Assembly (NCBI GenBank): GCA_031431335.1
Contig: JANPDG010000143.1
Location: forward strand, 1-64,000
Direction of reading: 5' to 3'
DNA from: JAAFIP01 sp031431335
GTDB taxonomy: Bacteria > Pseudomonadota > Gammaproteobacteria > Burkholderiales > Burkholderiaceae_C
Length of the DNA stretch: 64,000 nucleotides
In this document: positions 42,771-51,131 of the stretch, one piece after another
Layout: every line of letters starts with the position of its first letter
Position numbering within the stretch: the stretch's first letter is position 1
Program-made: the position numbers and the translations under genes
Notes under the pieces: model-generated
What the model saw: the letters and a program-made list of their open reading frames with translations, nothing else
The model's database searches: none
Told to the model about the DNA's origin: nothing

Positions 42771-43778
42771 TTAGCGGGCCGATGCTGCAGCGCTTTTGCC
42801 GTTGCCAGGCAGCGGAATAAAACCTGCTTGACGTGCCTGCGCGTCACCTTGGGCTACAGCGGCTTGCACAAAAGGCAGGGCAGTTTTGCGGCCCGCTTTA
42901 GGCACTACAGGCATGAGCGCGTAAGCTACAGCGCTCATGGGGTAGGCGCTGGTGCCTGCTGCGCCGTCCAAGTCGGCTGCATTGGCGTCGGTTGACCACT
43001 GGGCGTTTTCTAGCGCTGCGCTCACGTTGGCGGCATTCGGGGCTACGCTTTTGCCCGCTGCGTTGAGCAGCTCAGCCACGGGCAGACCCGCTTTTTGGGC
43101 CGCGCCCAAGCCGTCGTAGCCAATGGCGCCGGGTGTGGCCTTGACCGCATCGACCATGGCTTGACCGCCTTTGACGCCTTTGCCTGTACTGAGGTTTAAA
43201 TTGTTGGTCGAGGCGATAGCGCGGCGCCATTTGGAATTGCCGCGGGCCAGATAGCCTGAAAACACATACGACTGGCCCGAGCCGTCGGCGCGCCATATCG
43301 GCACGATTGGCTTGTTGGGCAGGGCTAAACCAGCATTGGCACCTGCAATTTGCGAGTGGTTCCAGGTGGTGATCGCACCTTGGTAAATGTCGGCCAATAT
43401 ATCGCCGTTGAGTTTGATGGGCTTGCCCGCCAGTTCAGGCAGGTTCACCATCACCACCACAGCAGACGCCACCAAGGGCACTTGGCGCAAACCGGCTTGG
43501 CGCAGGGCTGCGCCTGTGAGCGGTACATCACTGACACCAAAGTCCACGCTTTGGTCAGTAGCGCGCGCCACTCCCGCAGACGAGCCGGTAGCCTCGTAGC
43601 TCACACCGCCCGCCAAAGCGCCATACTGGCTAGACCAGCTGCCCATCAGCTCGCGCACCGAGCTGGCACCCGTACCCGTCAGCTGTGCGTGCGCAGCGCC
43701 TGCGCACAGCAGCCAGGCTGCGCTGACGAGACTGAGCTTGCGAGCCCAAGGGGCATTGGAGGTATGGTGTGAGGTCAT
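42771..43778 (-). CDS. pstS: Phosphate ABC transporter substrate-binding protein (PstS-like), orphan
   Basis: The 335-residue protein starts at ATG 43778 (AAGGAA). A signal peptide (SLVSAAWLLCAGAAHA) precedes the phosphate-binding fold with TGTGASSVRELMGSW, GSSAGV, VDFGVSDVPL, DIYQGAITTWNHSQI and WRADGSGQSYVFSGYL, as in PstS. No pstCAB or phoU genes are adjacent. A Pho-box-like sequence lies about 97 bases upstream. It may serve a PstCAB system elsewhere or be a high-affinity receptor for another oxyanion. Confidence 0.87.
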   Translation of the reverse strand: MTSHHTSNAPWARKLSLVSAAWLLCAGAAHAQLTGTGASSVRELMGSWSSQYGALAGGVSYEATGSSAGVARATDQSVDFGVSDVPLTGAALRQAGLRQVPLVASAVVVMVNLPELAGKPIKLNGDILADIYQGAITTWNHSQIAGANAGLALPNKPIVPIWRADGSGQSYVFSGYLARGNSKWRRAIASTNNLNLSTGKGVKGGQAMVDAVKATPGAIGYDGLGAAQKAGLPVAELLNAAGKSVAPNAANVSAALENAQWSTDANAADLDGAAGTSAYPMSAVAYALMPVVPKAGRKTALPFVQAAVAQGDAQARQAGFIPLPGNGKSAAASAR

Positions 43779-44082
43779 CGTTGAGTTCCTTCGTGGCGCA
43801 GCGGCCAACTGTTAATGTATTGTCCGTATGAAACCCATACTTTGCGCCGCATGGGTGCCACAAATGAAAATTCAGTGGCATTAATGTGACATATTGGTGC
43901 ATTTTGTGGGCGTTTTAGGTGGCTCGGCACATGTCAAGTGAAGATGCTGCACTTAACGTCGCTGCGATACTGCGGTCGACCTCATCCAAATCGACAGATG
44001 TTACGTAGACTATGACTGGGTCGCTGTGCAGACTCAAGTCGTGCATGTTTTGACGAACCACATCACTTTTACGCTCTAATCT
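43779..44082. other. Divergent intergenic region between pstS and the hydrolase gene
   Basis: The 304 bases hold no gene that I can support. A candidate Pho box on the pstS side (43875-43892) is the only clear motif. Confidence 0.5.
43875..43892 (-). promoter_or_regulatory. Candidate Pho box upstream of pstS
   Basis: On the minus strand, ATGTCAC-ATTA-ATGCCAC shows two related heptamers separated by four AT bases, as in the PhoB consensus CTGTCAT-AWAW-CTGTCAY. It is 97 bases before the pstS start. Motif matches of this length can arise by chance. Confidence 0.4.
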
Positions 44083-44910
44083 ATGATTTATTGGTTCAAA
44101 ATCAGTCTCGCCATCGCCGTTGGCCTGGCATTTTTGTTGTATTGTCTTGCCGTGGGCTGGCTGTGGTTTGCCCAAGAAAAGCTCATCTTTATGCCCACGG
44201 TGTTGCCCGCAGATGCGGTGCTGAGCCAGCGCCCAGATGTGCGTGAGGTGGTGGTCAATGTGCCGGGCGCACAGCTGTCGGCGCTGCACCTCAAGCACAG
44301 TGCACCCAAAGGCGTGGTGTTCTTCTTGCATGGCAATGCTGGCAACGCCGTGACGTGGCTAATCGACCCAGATTTCTACAGCCGTGCCAACTTTGACGTG
44401 GTGATGCTCGACTACCGAGGCTATGGCAAAAGCACGGGCCGCATCACCAGCGAGGCGCAGTTGCGCTCGGATGTGCGCGCTGTGTGGAATCATTTTGCGC
44501 CGCAATACCAAGGCCAAGACAAAAAATGGCTGCTCCTGGGCCGCTCGCTTGGCACATCCTTGGCCGCGGGCTTGGCAACGGACTTGGCCCAAGCGGGCAG
44601 GGCGCCTGATGCCACCATTCTCGTCTCGCCGTACGAAAACTTCATCGCACTGACCGCGCAGCACTATCCACTGGTGCCCAAAGCCGTGCTGCGTTACCCC
44701 ATGCGCACCGACCAGCTGGTTGCCAGCATACCCAACTTGCTGCTACTGCACGGCGACCAAGACAGTGTCATCCCCCTGCGCCACAGCCAAGCCCTGACCA
44801 AAATAGCACCCAAAGCCAAACTGCAAGTCATCCAAGGTGCAGCGCACAACGACCTGCAGGACTTTGCGAGTTACACCGGCGCTATTGAAGCGGTGATGCG
44901 CGGGTTGTAG
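44083..44910 (+). CDS. Alpha/beta-hydrolase (serine hydrolase, BEM46-like)
   Basis: The 275-residue protein has an N-terminal membrane anchor (ISLAIAVGLAFLLYCLAVGWLWFAQEKLIF) and a hydrolase domain. It has the oxyanion region FFLHGNAGN, nucleophile motif LGRSLGT, Asp in HGDQDSVIP and His in AAHNDL. Bem46-type proteins are membrane-anchored peptidases or esterases. Gene order gives no hint of a substrate. Confidence 0.85.
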   Translation: MIYWFKISLAIAVGLAFLLYCLAVGWLWFAQEKLIFMPTVLPADAVLSQRPDVREVVVNVPGAQLSALHLKHSAPKGVVFFLHGNAGNAVTWLIDPDFYSRANFDVVMLDYRGYGKSTGRITSEAQLRSDVRAVWNHFAPQYQGQDKKWLLLGRSLGTSLAAGLATDLAQAGRAPDATILVSPYENFIALTAQHYPLVPKAVLRYPMRTDQLVASIPNLLLLHGDQDSVIPLRHSQALTKIAPKAKLQVIQGAAHNDLQDFASYTGAIEAVMRGL

Positions 44911-45209
44911 TTTATTTTGCCAAGCATCAGCACCTCAAAGCATGCTCGCATGGGCAATGGGGAGTGTCAGCATTTCTGTGTGTGAGGCGGCTTAGGGTTT
45001 ATCCACGCAGGTGAGCCGCTGTTTGTACCCGCACTAGCGGGCGGGTTGGGCTGAATGGCTTTGAGCTTTGTATTTGGCTATACCGCCTCAATGTACTGAG
45101 TTTTGGAATAAAATATAGCATTTTTCCGACGTGGGTATTCAATAGTTTGCTATAAAATTAATAGTGATTTACTCAGCCGAAATTCACACGATGCATCCGC
45201 CAAACTGCA
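44911..45209. other. Intergenic region with interspersed repeat copy 8
   Basis: I find no gene in these 299 bases. The one structured element is repeat copy 8 at 45118-45165. Confidence 0.5.
45118..45165 (+). repeat. Interspersed repeat copy 8 (core)
   Basis: Reads CATTTTTCCGACGTGGGTATT, CAATAGTTTGCTATA and AAATTAATAGT. It lies in the gap between the hydrolase and sseA; the 5' module is not recognisable. Confidence 0.85.
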
Positions 45210-46091
45210 TCAACCCCGCGCCACTGGCAAGTCTGGTCGGTGGCTCCACTCACTCCAGCTGCCTGCAAACAGTGCGCTGGCTGGGTAGCCGGCTATGAGC
45301 ATGGCCAGTACGTTGGGCACGGCGCTCACACCGCTGCCGCAGTGGTGAATTACCTGGGCACTGTCGCGCCCGGCCAGCAGAGCGTCAAACTCGGCGCGCA
45401 GCACAGCGGGGCTTTTGAACAGGCCGTCTGTGCCGATATTGAGCGCAAAAGGGCGATTCAGCGCCCCCGGAATATGCCCCGCCACCGGGTCAAGCGGCTC
45501 TACCTCGCCGCGAAACCGCGCACCGGCGCGGGCGTCGATGATGGTGTGGCTACCGGTGCGCACTGCATTTGCTACATCATCAATAGCAAACTTCTTAATA
45601 TCCACGTCGGAAATATCGTATTTTGGCTTGCTAAAGTCGGCAACCAATGGGGCCGCTCCACTGGCCACTGCGCTGCCCGCAGCTGTCCAAGCCTGTAGCC
45701 CGCCGTCTAGCACCGCTACCGCGCTGTGGCCGCACCAGCGCAGCATCCACCAAGCCCGGCCGCAATAGTTCACGCCGTTGCGGTCGTACACCACCACCTG
45801 ATCGCCCGGTGCGACGCCTACTGCGCCTAGCCAAGCGGCCAGCTTATTGCGGTCAGGCAGAGGATGGCGGCCACCGCTGGCCTTGTCGGCGGCACTGGTT
45901 TTGTCGCTCAGATCGGTGTCTAAGTGGACATAACGCGCACCGGCAATATGGCTTTGCTCAAACGCCTGCGGCCCTGCCAAAGGGTCCATCAGGTCAAAAC
46001 TGCAGTCCCACAAGTGCAGTTTGGCCCCCTCGCTTTGCAGGGCTTGGAGTTGGGCGACTGAAATAAGGGTTGAAAACATCGTGGTTTGCAT
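45210..46091 (-). CDS. sseA: 3-mercaptopyruvate sulfurtransferase, with repeat-derived linker
   Basis: The 293-residue protein has two rhodanese domains. The C-terminal one carries the active-site cysteine in HHCGSGVSA. It transfers sulfur from 3-mercaptopyruvate to thiol acceptors. The linker between the domains contains the in-frame repeat copy 9, encoding YDISDVDIKKFAIDDV. The same place in SseA homologues normally holds a short variable linker. Confidence 0.93.
   Translation of the reverse strand: MQTTMFSTLISVAQLQALQSEGAKLHLWDCSFDLMDPLAGPQAFEQSHIAGARYVHLDTDLSDKTSAADKASGGRHPLPDRNKLAAWLGAVGVAPGDQVVVYDRNGVNYCGRAWWMLRWCGHSAVAVLDGGLQAWTAAGSAVASGAAPLVADFSKPKYDISDVDIKKFAIDDVANAVRTGSHTIIDARAGARFRGEVEPLDPVAGHIPGALNRPFALNIGTDGLFKSPAVLRAEFDALLAGRDSAQVIHHCGSGVSAVPNVLAMLIAGYPASALFAGSWSEWSHRPDLPVARG
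45580..45613 (-). repeat. Interspersed repeat copy 9, in frame inside sseA
   Basis: On the minus strand it reads TTTCCGACGTGGATATT, AAGAAGTTTGCTATT and G, i.e. I-S-D-V-D-I-K-K-F-A-I in the sseA frame. The TAG of intergenic copies is AAG here, keeping the frame open. It has the same phase as copy 6 in the LysM/FecR gene. Confidence 0.85.
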
Positions 46092-46165
46092 AGGGTGGGT
46101 TGCTTAATCTGGGTGGCTTTCGGGGTGGGGCGTCTGTAATGGGCATGGCAGTAGGTTTAAAAGGC

Positions 46166-46171
46166 TATAAT
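46166..46171 (+). promoter_or_regulatory. Probable -10 box of the rpsF operon
   Basis: TATAAT, about 118 bases upstream of the rpsF start. A weak -35 is expected near 46143-46148 and is not convincing. Confidence 0.4.
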
Positions 46172-46192
46172 AGAGGGCTTTCCCCTTGCTGC

Positions 46193-46213
46193 ACCACATC
46201 CGACGCTGTGGGT
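46193..46213 (+). promoter_or_regulatory. Candidate S6:S18 autoregulatory leader hairpin
   Basis: ACCACA pairs with TGTGGGT around a loop TCCGACGC that contains CCG. Known leaders of rpsF operons bind the S6:S18 complex through a hairpin with a CCG loop that mimics the 16S rRNA site. The position (80 bases upstream of rpsF) is right, but the match is short. Confidence 0.4.
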
Positions 46214-46288
46214 AGCTTTTTATCACGGTTGCTGGTAGGTTTGCTTCAATAGCAGATGGGCCGCAGCCAAAATCCTTAAGGAGTACAT

Positions 46289-46735
46289 ATGCGTCATTAC
46301 GAGATCGTCTTGATGATCCACCCGGATCAGAGCGAACAAGTTCCAGCTATGCTGGAGCGTTACAAAAGCATGATTACCACCCCCGGTGGCAAAATTCATC
46401 GCGTGGAAGACTGGGGCCGCCGCCAACTGGCGTACCAGATCAACAAGCTGGCCAAGGCACACTACATTTGTGTGAACATTGAAGCCGACCAAACTGTGAT
46501 GGCTGAGCTGGAGCATGCCTTCAAGTTCAACGACGCAGTGCTGCGCCACCTGACTGTGCTCAAAAAGACAGCCGAGACCGGCCCATCTTCGATGATGAAG
46601 CAGGTCGAGCGTGAAGAAGCCCGCAAACTGCAGCAAGAGCAGTACGCTAGCCAAGACCGTGGCGGTGACCGCCCTGATCGTGGTGGCGATCGTGGCGGTG
46701 AGCGCCAAGAGCGCGGCGAGCGCCAAGAGCGTTAA
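46289..46735 (+). CDS. rpsF: Ribosomal protein S6
   Basis: The 148-residue protein starts RHYEIVLMIHPDQSEQVPAMLERYKS and has the WGRRQLAYQINKLAKAHYICVNIEA core. The C-terminus is a long charged Gly/Arg/Glu-rich tail (GGDRPDRGGDRGGERQERGERQER), longer than the E. coli protein. The Shine-Dalgarno is AAGGAG. It is the first gene of the rpsF-priB-rpsR-rplI operon. Confidence 0.97.
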   Translation: MRHYEIVLMIHPDQSEQVPAMLERYKSMITTPGGKIHRVEDWGRRQLAYQINKLAKAHYICVNIEADQTVMAELEHAFKFNDAVLRHLTVLKKTAETGPSSMMKQVEREEARKLQQEQYASQDRGGDRPDRGGDRGGERQERGERQER

Positions 46736-46769
46736 TTAGCGTTGCACCCGTGTTATTGACCTAGGAGTC

Positions 46770-47057
46770 GTGAACCAACTTACCTTGACCGCCAGCATCG
46801 CCGAGATCAGCGCCCAGCGCTACACCCCGGCAGGTGTCCCCGCAGTCGATATGATGCTCTCGCATGAGAGCGAACAAGTCGAAGCAGGAACGTTGCGTAC
46901 AGTCAAAGTCAGCCTCAAAGCAGTCGCCATCGGGCCCGTTGCGGAAACCCTTCGCAAACAACCGATAGGTAAGCTGCTCAAGTTCAGCGGATTCTTATGC
47001 CAAACACGCAACGCCAAAGGCACACTGTTTCACATTCAAGCATTTGAATTAATTTAA
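46770..47057 (+). CDS. priB: PriB, primosomal replication protein N
   Basis: The 95-residue single-stranded DNA binding OB-fold protein sits between rpsF and rpsR as in E. coli. It starts with GTG 46770 (TAGGAG four bases upstream) and contains the AEISAQRYTPAGVPAVDMMLSHESEQVEAG segment. It helps restart stalled replication forks by loading DnaB with PriA and DnaT. Confidence 0.93.
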   Translation: MNQLTLTASIAEISAQRYTPAGVPAVDMMLSHESEQVEAGTLRTVKVSLKAVAIGPVAETLRKQPIGKLLKFSGFLCQTRNAKGTLFHIQAFELI

Positions 47058-47074
47058 ATTTTTAGGAGTCCACC

Positions 47075-47359
47075 ATGGCCGGACCATCACGTTTTAAAAA
47101 GACTGACAAGCGCCCAAAGCGCCCCGCACAAAACCTGCTGTTTAAGCGCAAGCGCTTTTGCCGCTTTACCGTCACAGGCGTCGTCGAGATCGACTACAAA
47201 GATGTAGACACCTTGCGTGACTTCATCGCCGAAAACGGCAAAATCATCCCCGCACGCCTGACCGGCACCCGTGCGATTTACCAGCGCCAGCTCAACACCG
47301 CGATCAAACGCGCTCGCTTTTTGGCCCTCGCGCCATACAGCGACCAGCACCGCGTATAA
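47075..47359 (+). CDS. rpsR: Ribosomal protein S18
   Basis: The 94-residue protein has the core FCRFTVTGVVEIDYKDVDTLRDFIAENGKIIPARLTGTRAIYQRQLNTAIKRARFLALAPYSDQ, which is diagnostic. Shine-Dalgarno TAGGAG. Confidence 0.98.
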   Translation: MAGPSRFKKTDKRPKRPAQNLLFKRKRFCRFTVTGVVEIDYKDVDTLRDFIAENGKIIPARLTGTRAIYQRQLNTAIKRARFLALAPYSDQHRV

Positions 47360-47381
47360 GCTGTAGCTCAGGAGAAACACT

Positions 47382-47834
47382 ATGCAAATTATTCTGCTCG
47401 AAAAAGTCATTAACCTCGGCAACCTGGGCGAAATCGTCAAGGTCAAAGACGGCTATGCACGCAATTTTTTAATCCCTGAACGCAAAGCACGCCGCGCCAC
47501 CGAATCAGCCAAAGCTGAATTCGAAGCCAAGCGCGCTGAGCTAGAAAAAGCCGCCGCCGTCAAGCTGGCCGAAAGCCAAGCGATTGGCGAAAAGCTCGCT
47601 GGCTCCACAGTCAAAGTGTCCCAAAAAGCGGGCGTTGACGGCCGCCTGTTTGGCTCCGTCACTAACCATGACGTGGCTGAAGAACTGGGCAAGATGGGCT
47701 TTAAAGTGCTCAAGTCGCAAGTTCGTATGCCTACCGGCCCTGTCAAAGTGGTTGGCGACAGCAAAGTCAGCGTGGCACTGCACACCGACGTGGTGGTAGA
47801 AGTGACCGTGTCTGTTTTGGGCGAGACCGCTTAA
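47382..47834 (+). CDS. rplI: Ribosomal protein L9
   Basis: The 150-residue protein starts QIILLEKVINLGNLGEIVKVKDGYARNFLIPERKARRAT, the N-terminal L9 domain, then a long helix and the C-terminal domain (LFGSVTNHDVAEELGKMG). It ends the rpsF operon and is followed by a terminator. Confidence 0.98.
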   Translation: MQIILLEKVINLGNLGEIVKVKDGYARNFLIPERKARRATESAKAEFEAKRAELEKAAAVKLAESQAIGEKLAGSTVKVSQKAGVDGRLFGSVTNHDVAEELGKMGFKVLKSQVRMPTGPVKVVGDSKVSVALHTDVVVEVTVSVLGETA

Positions 47835-47868
47835 GATTTAAGCGTTCCACCTAAGCGTTCCCCGTACA

Positions 47869-47900
47869 AGCCCTGCGTTGTGAAACGCGGGGCTTTTTTT
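47869..47900 (+). terminator. Terminator of the rpsF-priB-rpsR-rplI operon
   Basis: AGCCCTGCGTT and AACGCGGGGCT form an 11-bp stem (one G-T pair) with a short loop, followed by seven T. Confidence 0.9.
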
Positions 47901-47902
47901 AT

Positions 47903-47921
47903 GCCTAAAAATTCACCTAAA
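47903..47921 (-). repeat. Isolated 5' module of the interspersed repeat
   Basis: The minus strand reads TTTAGGTGAATTTTTAGGC, 18 of 19 bases identical to the 5' module consensus (TTTAGGTGACTTTTTAGGCA). The core sequence does not follow; the rplI terminator comes next. The TTTAGG at its start includes the stop of the NUDIX gene. Confidence 0.65.
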
Positions 47922-48486
47922 TAATATCAAAGTGGTGAAATCCAAAGTTTCCCGATGCGGCGTCTGCAAAGTACCGCTCTAGCGTATCGCGCACCGTGCG
48001 AAAGGCAATCTCGTCCCACGGGATCTCGGCTTGGGTAAACAAGCGCGCTTCCATGGTTTCAAAGCCGATGTCCAGCGCTTCGCTGAGCAGCTTGGCGCGG
48101 TAGAAAAAGTGCACCTGACCTACGCGCGGCACGTTGATCAAGGTGAACAGGTCTTGCATTTCAATCTGCGCACCCGCTTCTTCATCGGTCTCGCGCGCTG
48201 CGCCTTGGGCCGCAGTCTCGCCAAGCTCCATAAAGCCTGCAGGCAAAGTCCACAGACCTTTGCGCGGTTCGATGTTGCGTTTGCACAGCAGCACGCGGTG
48301 CACGCCCTGCGCATCGATCATGATAGGCACGGTGCCCACCACGTTAAGCGGGTTTTCGTAGTGCACGGTGCCGCATGCGGTGCACACAGCGCGCAGCTTG
48401 GTGTCGCCATCGTCCGGCTGGCGGTAGGCGACTGCTGCGCCACAGGCTTTGCAGTGCTTGATCGGTGGGCGTGGGTACATGCACAT
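47917..48486 (-). CDS. NUDIX hydrolase with N-terminal zinc ribbon
   Basis: The 189-residue product starts at ATG 48486 (or 48480). It has a zinc ribbon (CKACG, CTACG-type CTACGTVH) and the Nudix box GFMELGETAAQGAARETDEEAGAQ. It hydrolyses a nucleoside diphosphate derivative. The ATG lies shortly after the TRAP operon terminator, and no Shine-Dalgarno is seen. Its stop overlaps an isolated 5' module of the interspersed repeat. Confidence 0.85.
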   Translation of the reverse strand: MCMYPRPPIKHCKACGAAVAYRQPDDGDTKLRAVCTACGTVHYENPLNVVGTVPIMIDAQGVHRVLLCKRNIEPRKGLWTLPAGFMELGETAAQGAARETDEEAGAQIEMQDLFTLINVPRVGQVHFFYRAKLLSEALDIGFETMEARLFTQAEIPWDEIAFRTVRDTLERYFADAASGNFGFHHFDII

Positions 48487-48496
48487 GAGTGTACGC

Positions 48497-48528
48497 AAAA
48501 AAATAGGCTCTGGTGGGAGCCTATTTTT
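48497..48528 (-). terminator. Terminator of the TRAP transporter operon (dctP side)
   Basis: AAAAATAGGCTC and GAGCCTATTTTT form a 12-bp perfect stem around a 6-base loop. On the minus strand the stem runs into a T tract of seven, which would stop transcripts coming from dctP. It could also work on the plus strand. Confidence 0.75.
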
Positions 48529-48578
48529 AGAGCTTGAGCAAACAAGCTTAATTAAGTTAAATCAATCTAAATCAGCAT

Positions 48579-49667
48579 TTAAGCTTTCTTGGCTGGCGTT
48601 TTGGCTGCGGGTGCGACAGGAGCTACCTTGCTGTGCTTTTCAATCAAATTTCGGGCAGTTTCTAGCAGTTTTTGGCCATCAAAGCCGCGCTTGTTCATGT
48701 CTTGTACCCATTCCACTTCCACGGTGCGCGATGCACGGCGGAACTGCTGGGCTTCTTCTACGCCCACGGTAAATATGGTGTTGCTGCGGTCAGTAGCCGA
48801 CTTGCGGCCTGCAATGTCACCTGCTTGCTGGGTTTTGCCCAGCCATGCTGAGGTGGCCATGCCAGAATTGTCGTCGATGACTTTTTTCAGGTCAGCAGGC
48901 AAGCTGTTGTACTTGGCTTTGTTCATGGCCATGACAAAGGTGGTGGTGTACAGCGCGCCGCCAGCAGGGTCAAACTCGGCGTGAAACTTGGTCAGCTCGT
49001 GCACTTTGACCGATGGCACTACTTCCCACGGAATCACTGCGCCTTGGATGGTGCCTTTAGACAGCGCATCAGGAATACCGGGCAGCGGCATGCCTACAGG
49101 AGTAGCGCCCAGGCTGCCCATCAGCTTGGTGACTTGGCGGGTTGGGGCGCGCATTTTCACACCCTTGAGGTCGGCAACCGATTTCACAGGCTTGTCTGTG
49201 GTGTGAATCACGCCGGGGCCGTGCACTTGCAGCGCCAGCACTTGCACTTCTTTGAACTCGTCTGGAGCCATGGTTTGTACATATTCCCAATACGCTTTGG
49301 ACGTGGCCTCGGCATTGGTCATCATGAACGGCAGTTCAAACACTTCAACGCGTGGAAAGCGCCCTGCGGTGTTGCCTGGTAGTGTCCAGATAATGTCCAC
49401 CACGCCGTCGCGCGCTTGGTCATACAGCTGCACAGGCGTGCCGCCCAGTTGCATGGCAGGGTAGCCCTCAAACTTGATACGACCACCAGATTCTTTTTCG
49501 ACCTTGTCCATCCATGCTTTGTGCATGTTGAGCCACACGTTAGACTGCGGCGACATGAAGGTGTGAAACTTCAGGGTGACCACGGGCTGCTGCGCAATGG
49601 CGGACAGCGCGGTGCTGCCTACAGCGGCAGCGATGCCAGATTTGAGAAGAGCGCGGCGTTGAACCAT
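48579..49667 (-). CDS. dctP: TRAP transporter substrate-binding protein DctP
   Basis: The 362-residue protein has a signal (LLKSGIAAAVGSTALSAIAQQ) and the DctP-family fold (LKFHTFMSPQSNVWLNMHKAWMDKVEKESGGRIKFEGYPAMQLGGTPVQLYDQARDGVVDI). It captures a carboxylate-type ligand for the DctQM proteins encoded upstream. The order on the minus strand is dctQ-dctM-dctP. The adjacent gentisate genes suggest an aromatic carboxylate, which is inference. Confidence 0.9.
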   Translation of the reverse strand: MVQRRALLKSGIAAAVGSTALSAIAQQPVVTLKFHTFMSPQSNVWLNMHKAWMDKVEKESGGRIKFEGYPAMQLGGTPVQLYDQARDGVVDIIWTLPGNTAGRFPRVEVFELPFMMTNAEATSKAYWEYVQTMAPDEFKEVQVLALQVHGPGVIHTTDKPVKSVADLKGVKMRAPTRQVTKLMGSLGATPVGMPLPGIPDALSKGTIQGAVIPWEVVPSVKVHELTKFHAEFDPAGGALYTTTFVMAMNKAKYNSLPADLKKVIDDNSGMATSAWLGKTQQAGDIAGRKSATDRSNTIFTVGVEEAQQFRRASRTVEVEWVQDMNKRGFDGQKLLETARNLIEKHSKVAPVAPAAKTPAKKA

Positions 49668-49799
49668 ATCGAAAACTCCAAAAATAAAGAGAACTAAAAC
49701 TAAGCTGAATTTAGCAAATTATCCCTGACCTAACCATAACGCACAGGAACCAAAACGGTTGATCGGACATACCCTAAATGCATCCTGATGGGCGGTGGC

Positions 49800-51131
49800 T
49801 TAGTCCATAAACCTCAGTACATACAAAGCAATCATTGGGAAGAACAAGAGCAGCAGCGTGCGAATGGTGTCGCTGACCAGAAAGGGTATCACGCCTTTGT
49901 AGCTCTCAGCTATCGGCACAGCATCGCCCTTGCGTTTGGTCATGCCGTTAACGACATACACGTTAAGCCCCACAGGAGGCGCGAGCATGCCAAAGCCCAC
50001 CGTCATTAGCACCATGATGCCAAACCAGATGGCTGTGTACTCTTTGCTCATGCCAAAGTCCAGCGCCATGATCATGGGGAAAAAGATAGGTACGGTGAGC
50101 AAAATCATGCTCAGCTCGTCCATCACCGCGCCCAGCACCACATACAGCAGCATGATGCAGGCCACCACCATATACGGTGATAAGCCCCAAGTGCCCACCA
50201 CCTGCGCCAGCTGCGCGGGCACTTGCGTGAGCGCGAGTGCGGCGTTCATCAAGTCGGCACCCAAGAAGATCAAAAAGATCATGGCCGAGCTCTCTGCGGT
50301 AGCATAAAAACAGTTTTTAAACTTCTCCCATGTCATTTCGCGTTTGAGCAAAGCAGCCACAAAAGTGGCAAACGCGCCCACTGCTGCGCCCTCGGTAGGC
50401 GTGAAAAATCCGCCATAGATGCCGCCAAAAACAATGACGAAAATCGCGGCAATCGGCCCAATGCCGAGCAGGGCGCTGCCAATATTGTTTTTGGCCACCT
50501 CATCATGCTCGGGCGCATGACCGGGCACAACGCGCACGTAGATGGCAATCGCAATCATGTAGCCCAGCATGGCGATGATGCCCGGCACCATGGCTGCAGC
50601 AAATAGCTTGGCAATGTTTTGCTCGGTCAAAATAGCGTAGATCACCAGCGGCACAGACGGCGGGATCAAAATGCCCAGTGTGCCGCCAGCGGCTAGCGTG
50701 CCGGTAGTTAGGCGGCCCGAATAGCCGTGCTTGCGCATCTCGTCATAGGCCACATTGGTGATGGTGGCCGCCGTGGCCACTGACGATCCGCAAATTGCGC
50801 CAAAGGCTGCGCAGGCCAGCACCGCGCCCATCGCCAAGCCGCCCTTAAACCGGCCCATCACACCAGCGGCAAAGGCAAACAGTGCTTTGCTGATACCGCC
50901 TTGCGTGGCAAAGTGACCCATTAAGATAAACAGCGGAATGACCGACAGGTCGTAGCTGGCAAAGCGGGCGTAGGCCTGGCTATTTAAAAAATTGGCCAGA
51001 GGTGACCAGCCGGTTTGCAGCACATAGCCAACGGCCCCCGCCACAAACATACAGGCCGCAATCGGCACGCGCACGGCCATGAGCAGCAGCATGAGCCCAA
51101 AAATCATCAAGGTGAGTTCAATACCGCTCAT
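49800..51131 (-). CDS. dctM: TRAP transporter large permease DctM
   Basis: The 443-residue protein has about twelve membrane segments and the DctM features (FGAICGSSVATAATITNVAYDEMRKHGYS, GTLGILIPPSVPLVIYAILTEQN). It overlaps the dctQ stop by four bases. Confidence 0.92.
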   Translation of the reverse strand: MSGIELTLMIFGLMLLLMAVRVPIAACMFVAGAVGYVLQTGWSPLANFLNSQAYARFASYDLSVIPLFILMGHFATQGGISKALFAFAAGVMGRFKGGLAMGAVLACAAFGAICGSSVATAATITNVAYDEMRKHGYSGRLTTGTLAAGGTLGILIPPSVPLVIYAILTEQNIAKLFAAAMVPGIIAMLGYMIAIAIYVRVVPGHAPEHDEVAKNNIGSALLGIGPIAAIFVIVFGGIYGGFFTPTEGAAVGAFATFVAALLKREMTWEKFKNCFYATAESSAMIFLIFLGADLMNAALALTQVPAQLAQVVGTWGLSPYMVVACIMLLYVVLGAVMDELSMILLTVPIFFPMIMALDFGMSKEYTAIWFGIMVLMTVGFGMLAPPVGLNVYVVNGMTKRKGDAVPIAESYKGVIPFLVSDTIRTLLLLFFPMIALYVLRFMD

